From contig JAUVCY010000047.1 in the NCBI GenBank assembly GCA_030595585.1, positions 1 through 9,349 of the forward strand: a DNA stretch of 9,349 bases. Reading direction: 5' to 3'. The notes under the pieces were generated by a model. That model saw nothing but the letters and a program-made list of their open reading frames with translations. It was not told the DNA's origin and ran no database searches. The position numbers were made by a program, and so were the translations under genes. The DNA comes from Thermoplasmatota archaeon. GTDB lineage: Archaea > Thermoplasmatota > Penumbrarchaeia > Penumbrarchaeales > Penumbrarchaeaceae. Each line of letters opens with the position of its first letter. Positions within the stretch are counted from its first letter, which is position 1. This document shows, piece after piece, positions 6,110 to 9,349 of the stretch.

Positions 6110-6138
6110 TTTTCCAAATTTGCACCAGATGGGAAAAG

Positions 6139-6146
6139 GTTATTAG
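6139..6146 (+). promoter_or_regulatory. Weak TATA-like element for trkAH
   Basis: GTTATTAG with upstream GGGAAAAG (6131-6138) is the best TATA/BRE candidate near trkA. It predicts a start about 10 bases before the ATG, giving a very short leader containing AGGGGA. It departs from consensus, so trkA could instead be read from the TATA box at 5858. Confidence 0.35.
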
Positions 6147-6178
6147 AGTCATGGTTTCTCCAGATACAGGGGAATCAG

Positions 6179-7543
6179 ATGAAAAGTGTAGTGATCGCCG
6201 GCGGGGGTGATGTGGGATATCTTCTGGCCAGGACCCTCTCTGAAGAGGGCCATAATGTCACGGTGATAGAGAAGGATCCAAAGGTTGCGAGAAAATTGGA
6301 GGACCTCGATGTTCTCGTGGTCCATGGAAATGCCGCCTCTCCGTTCACATTGAACAAGGCATATATCAACTCTGCTGATTTCCTCATCGCTGTAACCTCT
6401 TCAGACGAGGTGAACATGGCCTCGTGCTCCATAGCCAGGAGCAGGGGATGCAGTACCCTGGCAAGGATAAACAATGAGGATTACATCAAGGACCCGGTCT
6501 CAACCGAGGACCTTAAGGACTGCGGTATCGAGGTCGCTTTCTGCCCCGAGCTCATCGCTGCCACCCACATGTCCAACATACTCTCGATACCCGTTCTCCT
6601 CGATTCACCTCTCTTTGGACAGGGGATGGTCCGCGTGATAGAGACCAGGGTCGATAGGAGGTCTCCCGTCATAGGAAAGGAGGTCAAGAAGCTGGGTTTT
6701 CCCAGGGAGGTCAACCTGGTGGCGATATACCGGAACGAGGAGGTGTTGATACCCCGTGGTTCCATGAAGCTGGAGCCGAACGACAGGGTGATCGCCATAA
6801 TGCCCCTGGAAGGTGAGGAGAAGATCTCCAAGAAGGTCATGTCCATTCTCGGCAAGCCGAGGTCCACGGACCTCAGGTTCAAGGTCCAGAAGGTATTCAT
6901 CGCCGGGGGTTCCCGAGTTGGCTATCACCTTGCCAAGATCCTCAAGGAGAACGATATCTCTGTGATATTGATCGAGGAGGATGAGGAGAGATGCACGGCG
7001 CTCTCCGAAAATCTGCCGGGAGTGCTTGTAATACAGGGATCCCCCACGGACAAGGACCTGCTCATGGAGGAGGGCATATCAGAGGCGGACACCTTCCTCG
7101 CGGTCGCACAGAGGGAAGAGGTCAATATCCTTGCCTCTCTAATGGCCAAGCAGTACGGCGCCAGAAGGTCCATAGCCCTTGTGGACCGCCCCGATCTGAA
7201 ATCAGTGCTTGAAGAGGTGGGCGTGGACCTCGTCATATCGCCCAGATCGGTCACCCTTTCCACAATATTGAAATATTTTCACAGAAAGGATTTCGAATCG
7301 ATGGCCATACTTAACCAGGGTGAGGTACACCTGGTGGAGATCAAGGTGAAACCCAGGTCGAAGTCTGCGAACAGGCGGATAGACAAGTTATCCATCCTGA
7401 GGAAACGCAATATCCTCATAGGTGCGATCGTCAGGGAAAAAGGCGTTTTGATCCCCAGAGGCGATACGATCGTTAAACCGGGTGACAGGCTTGTTATCTT
7501 TGCTAAAAGCATCTCCTTTAAAGCGCTCAAGGATTATTTCTGA
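6179..7543 (+). CDS. trkA: Trk potassium uptake regulatory protein TrkA
   Basis: TrkA is the cytoplasmic nucleotide-binding ring that gates the TrkH potassium channel-like subunit. The 454 residues match the usual full length with two tandem RCK units. The first RCK_N has the Rossmann loop GGGDVG at 8-13 with acidic E31 at the end of the second strand (VIEKD), as expected for NAD binding; its RCK_C is at about 148-222 (VIETRVDRRSPVIGKEVKKL, then LEPNDRVIAI). The second RCK_N has GGSRVG at 243-248, with acidic residues following (VILIEEDEE), and its RCK_C is at about 380-452 ending PGDRLVIFAKS. There are no membrane segments. The ATG at 6179 has AGGGGA just upstream. It is followed after 9 bases by trkH, which supports the assignment. 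No truncation or missing key residue is seen. Confidence 0.95.
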   Translation: MKSVVIAGGGDVGYLLARTLSEEGHNVTVIEKDPKVARKLEDLDVLVVHGNAASPFTLNKAYINSADFLIAVTSSDEVNMASCSIARSRGCSTLARINNEDYIKDPVSTEDLKDCGIEVAFCPELIAATHMSNILSIPVLLDSPLFGQGMVRVIETRVDRRSPVIGKEVKKLGFPREVNLVAIYRNEEVLIPRGSMKLEPNDRVIAIMPLEGEEKISKKVMSILGKPRSTDLRFKVQKVFIAGGSRVGYHLAKILKENDISVILIEEDEERCTALSENLPGVLVIQGSPTDKDLLMEEGISEADTFLAVAQREEVNILASLMAKQYGARRSIALVDRPDLKSVLEEVGVDLVISPRSVTLSTILKYFHRKDFESMAILNQGEVHLVEIKVKPRSKSANRRIDKLSILRKRNILIGAIVREKGVLIPRGDTIVKPGDRLVIFAKSISFKALKDYF

Positions 7544-7547
7544 GGTG
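7542..7547 (+). promoter_or_regulatory. Shine-Dalgarno site of trkH overlapping the trkA stop
   Basis: The trkA stop TGA (7541-7543) is part of TGAGGTG, whose GAGGTG lies 5 bases before the GTG start of trkH at 7553. This decides the GTG start and indicates that trkH translation is coupled to trkA termination. Confidence 0.75.
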
Positions 7548-7552
7548 TATGT

Positions 7553-9001
7553 GTGAAGAAGGGGAACGTGCTGATCAGGATGTCGAGGATCAATGTGGTC
7601 ATGATGGCCCTCTTTGGCACCTGTATGGTAATTGCGCTCCTCTATGGTGATGACCTTTTTCCCACCCTGACCGGTTTCGGTATCCCATTTCTTATCGCCC
7701 TAACGCTCTACATACCCTACCTTGTCTCTTCAAAGGCGCAGGGGAGGTTTCCAAGAAAGACCAGGTACAAGATGACGATGGCGCTCTTTCTGTACATTGT
7801 CCTCATCGGTTCCCTCCCCTTCATTATCGGCGTGGGAACGAACCTGATAGACGGCCTTTTCGAATCGATGGCGGGCTTTACAACGACGGGATTGACCTCC
7901 GTCACACCGGAGGAGTACTTCGATGTGGGCCACTCCTTCATGTTCTACAGATGTGCGATACAGTGGGTGGGTGGCGGGTTCTATCTCATAGTGGCATTCA
8001 TGATCATATCGGACATCACTGATATCGGGGGCAGGACCATGGAGATGGACCTTTTCTCCCGGTTGGGACTCCGGTTACGGCTATCAACGTTGCTCGTGAA
8101 CATATCCATCATCTACGGCATATTCACAGTCCTGGCCATGATCTCATTCAGGTTGGGGGGCCTCTCGATATTCGATTCGATGTGCCTCTCCCTCGGTACC
8201 GTATCAACGGGTGGACTGTACTCGCACGGGAGGAGCATAACGGGAGGGGTGGGCATCCAGATGCTCGTGGTCCTGTTCATGTTCCTGTCAGGTATGGGGT
8301 TCTATATTCACCTGAGCGTGCTCTCCGCCAGGGGCAGGTCAAGGACCTTTTTCAGCAAGGAGAACATGATATACCTGTTGATCTCGGCGATGGTGCCGAT
8401 AGTCGCCTTCATGATCCTTTTCTCCTCCGGCCTGGACCTTGGGGGCTCCATCTGGCGTGGAATATTCGTCTCGATCTCAGCATTGACAACAACCGGTTTC
8501 ATGGTCAGCGGTATGGATGGCTGGCCCGACTCCATGGGTTTTCTCCTGGTCATACTGATGTTGATCGGGGGTTCCACGATGTCGGTGGCATCCGGCTTCA
8601 AGATACGCAGGGTACACCTGTTGGTAACCGGCTTCATCGCGGACATGAAAAAGAGCGCTCATCCGAGGGCGGTAACGCCGTTAAGCCGAGGTGAGAAGGC
8701 CGTTTCCACCAGGGCCCTTGAATCCGCCAACGTCTATTTCTTCTACATGGTCATGATCCTCGCATTGACCACACTGATCTCACTGATGTTCGAGGGGGAG
8801 ATATTCCCCACTATTTCGCTCTGTGTGACCTCATTGACCAATTCAGGCATCGCATTTGGCAGATTCGCTGGAATAGAGGGCATAGCGTCTTTGAACCCCA
8901 TGATGAAGGCAATGCTTCTTTCCATCATGTTCCTGGGGAGATTCGAGATACTTCTCCCCCTGTACCTGATGAGCCCGAGATCGTTCACCTTCAATGGGTG
9001 A
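7553..9001 (+). CDS. trkH: Trk potassium uptake channel-like membrane subunit TrkH
   Basis: TrkH/KtrB proteins conduct K+ across the cytoplasmic membrane and are gated by TrkA rings. The 482-residue product is hydrophobic throughout, with the four pore-loop repeats of the superfamily: MAGFTTTGLTSV (filter TTTG, about 110-113), LGTVSTGGLYS (STGG, about 218-221), ISALTTTGFMVSG (TTTG, about 312-315) and SLTNSGIAFG (NSG, about 430-432). Each retains the filter glycine. Other family landmarks are QWVGGG at about 137-142, the pore-helix loop GGSTMSVASGFKIRRVHLL at about 339-356 and GRFEILLPLYL near the C-terminus. Length is typical of TrkH. The start is GTG, chosen because of the well-spaced GAGGTG. 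The fourth filter departs from the GNVG commonly seen in TrkH. The 3' end overlaps the convergent RNase Z gene by 11 bases. Confidence 0.94.
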   Translation: MKKGNVLIRMSRINVVMMALFGTCMVIALLYGDDLFPTLTGFGIPFLIALTLYIPYLVSSKAQGRFPRKTRYKMTMALFLYIVLIGSLPFIIGVGTNLIDGLFESMAGFTTTGLTSVTPEEYFDVGHSFMFYRCAIQWVGGGFYLIVAFMIISDITDIGGRTMEMDLFSRLGLRLRLSTLLVNISIIYGIFTVLAMISFRLGGLSIFDSMCLSLGTVSTGGLYSHGRSITGGVGIQMLVVLFMFLSGMGFYIHLSVLSARGRSRTFFSKENMIYLLISAMVPIVAFMILFSSGLDLGGSIWRGIFVSISALTTTGFMVSGMDGWPDSMGFLLVILMLIGGSTMSVASGFKIRRVHLLVTGFIADMKKSAHPRAVTPLSRGEKAVSTRALESANVYFFYMVMILALTTLISLMFEGEIFPTISLCVTSLTNSGIAFGRFAGIEGIASLNPMMKAMLLSIMFLGRFEILLPLYLMSPRSFTFNG

Positions 9002-9349
9002 CCTCGATGACATCCCCATCTTCCGGAACCATGGCCCCTTCGAACACCTCTGTCGCCTGATCGATCAGGGGTTTCAGCTCCTCCTCCTTCTGATATCTGG
9101 GCGAGATGTGGACCAGGAAGAGCCGGGAGACCTTCGCCCTCTTCGCAAGTGCTGCAGCCCCTCTCGCCGTTGAATGTCCGAAACCCGCTGCAACCTCCTG
9201 GTGGCTGTCCGCAAAGGTAGCCTCGTGGATGAGAACGGTGGCGCCGCGTGCCAACTCCTCCACCTCATCACATGGTGCGGTGTCCCCCGAATAGACGAGG
9301 GAGATGCCATCTCTCGGAGGTCCAACCACCTCCCGTGGTTCCACCGTCC
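8991..9349 (-). CDS. rnz: Ribonuclease Z, C-terminal part (5' end outside window)
   Basis: RNase Z is the metallo-beta-lactamase-fold endonuclease that cuts the 3' trailer from tRNA precursors. The window holds the last 118 codons; the N-terminal HxHxDH metal site lies beyond the right edge. Visible signatures are LVYSGDTAPC (the Asp is a metal ligand), LIHEATF, GHSTARGAAALAK and LVHISPRYQ, the last near the C-terminus and carrying the final metal-binding His, followed by an ordinary tail ending GDVIEVTH. The order and spacing match archaeal and bacterial RNase Z and separate it from the related arylsulfatase-like and CPSF proteins. It is convergent with trkH, and the two stop regions overlap. 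The reading frame stays open to the window edge, with no frameshift in the visible part. Confidence 0.93.
   Translation of the reverse strand, partial: TVEPREVVGPPRDGISLVYSGDTAPCDEVEELARGATVLIHEATFADSHQEVAAGFGHSTARGAAALAKRAKVSRLFLVHISPRYQKEEELKPLIDQATEVFEGAMVPEDGDVIEVTH

Noticed and set aside
6060..6146. Possible 28-codon peptide (MIFTMVQQEF...) upstream of trkA
   Set aside because: It has no ribosome site, is very short, and its end overlaps the trkA promoter element. It could only be revived by conservation or ribosome profiling data.
5880..6178. Known bacterial c-di-AMP (ydaO-type) riboswitch upstream of trkA
   Set aside because: Some bacterial potassium genes carry this riboswitch, but I could not match its conserved core here. 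An Rfam scan would settle it.
8182..8694. Plus-strand open frame of 170 codons inside trkH
   Set aside because: It is an out-of-frame shadow of the clearly real trkH coding sequence.
1..9349. CRISPR arrays, insertion sequences, toxin-antitoxin or phage genes
   Set aside because: There are no evenly spaced direct repeats, transposase motifs, terminal repeats or mobile gene hallmarks in any frame; all sizeable coding regions are housekeeping genes or the surface protein.

Overview
The window is chromosomal DNA from an archaeon. It carries archaeal or eukaryotic-type translation genes (aIF6, eL31, eL39, eS19), a PDCD5/TFAR19 gene, a wyosine-pathway Taw2-type enzyme, archaeal TATA boxes and GGAGG-type Shine-Dalgarno sites. 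The S19e-PDCD5-L39e-L31e-aIF6 order is a familiar archaeal translation cluster. Heavy AGG/AGA arginine codon use, moderate-to-high GC and the gene set suggest a euryarchaeal, possibly Thermoplasmatota-like, genome. That placement is inference; no rRNA or lineage marker is present.

Layout. (1) Positions 1-1964, minus strand: a compact operon transcribed S19e, PDCD5-family protein, L39e, L31e, aIF6, with gaps of about 4-28 bases. A clear TATA box lies at 2035-2043 and a short dyad near the predicted transcript start. (2) Positions 2112-4505, minus strand: an unrecognised secreted or membrane-anchored protein of about 797 residues, made of three divergent copies of one module between an N-terminal hydrophobic segment and a C-terminal membrane anchor. 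(3) Positions 4651-5763, plus strand, divergent from it: a Trm5/TYW2-superfamily enzyme that best fits Taw2 of the wyosine pathway. (4) Positions 5764-6178: 415 bases with no credible protein gene but many signals: an inverted repeat, a TATA box, a probable structured RNA of about 170 nt closed by a long-range helix and ending in a T tract, a second dyad and a weak promoter. (5) Positions 6179-9001, plus strand: a two-gene potassium uptake operon, trkA (regulatory RCK protein) and trkH (channel-like membrane subunit), with the trkH ribosome site overlapping the trkA stop. (6) Positions 8991-9349, minus strand: the C-terminal part of ribonuclease Z, convergent with trkH and overlapping it by 11 bases.

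Most of the window is housekeeping: ribosome assembly, tRNA modification, tRNA 3' processing and potassium homeostasis. The least explained parts are the putative structured RNA in front of trkAH, which could be a stand-alone ncRNA or a regulatory leader for potassium uptake, and the triplicated surface protein.
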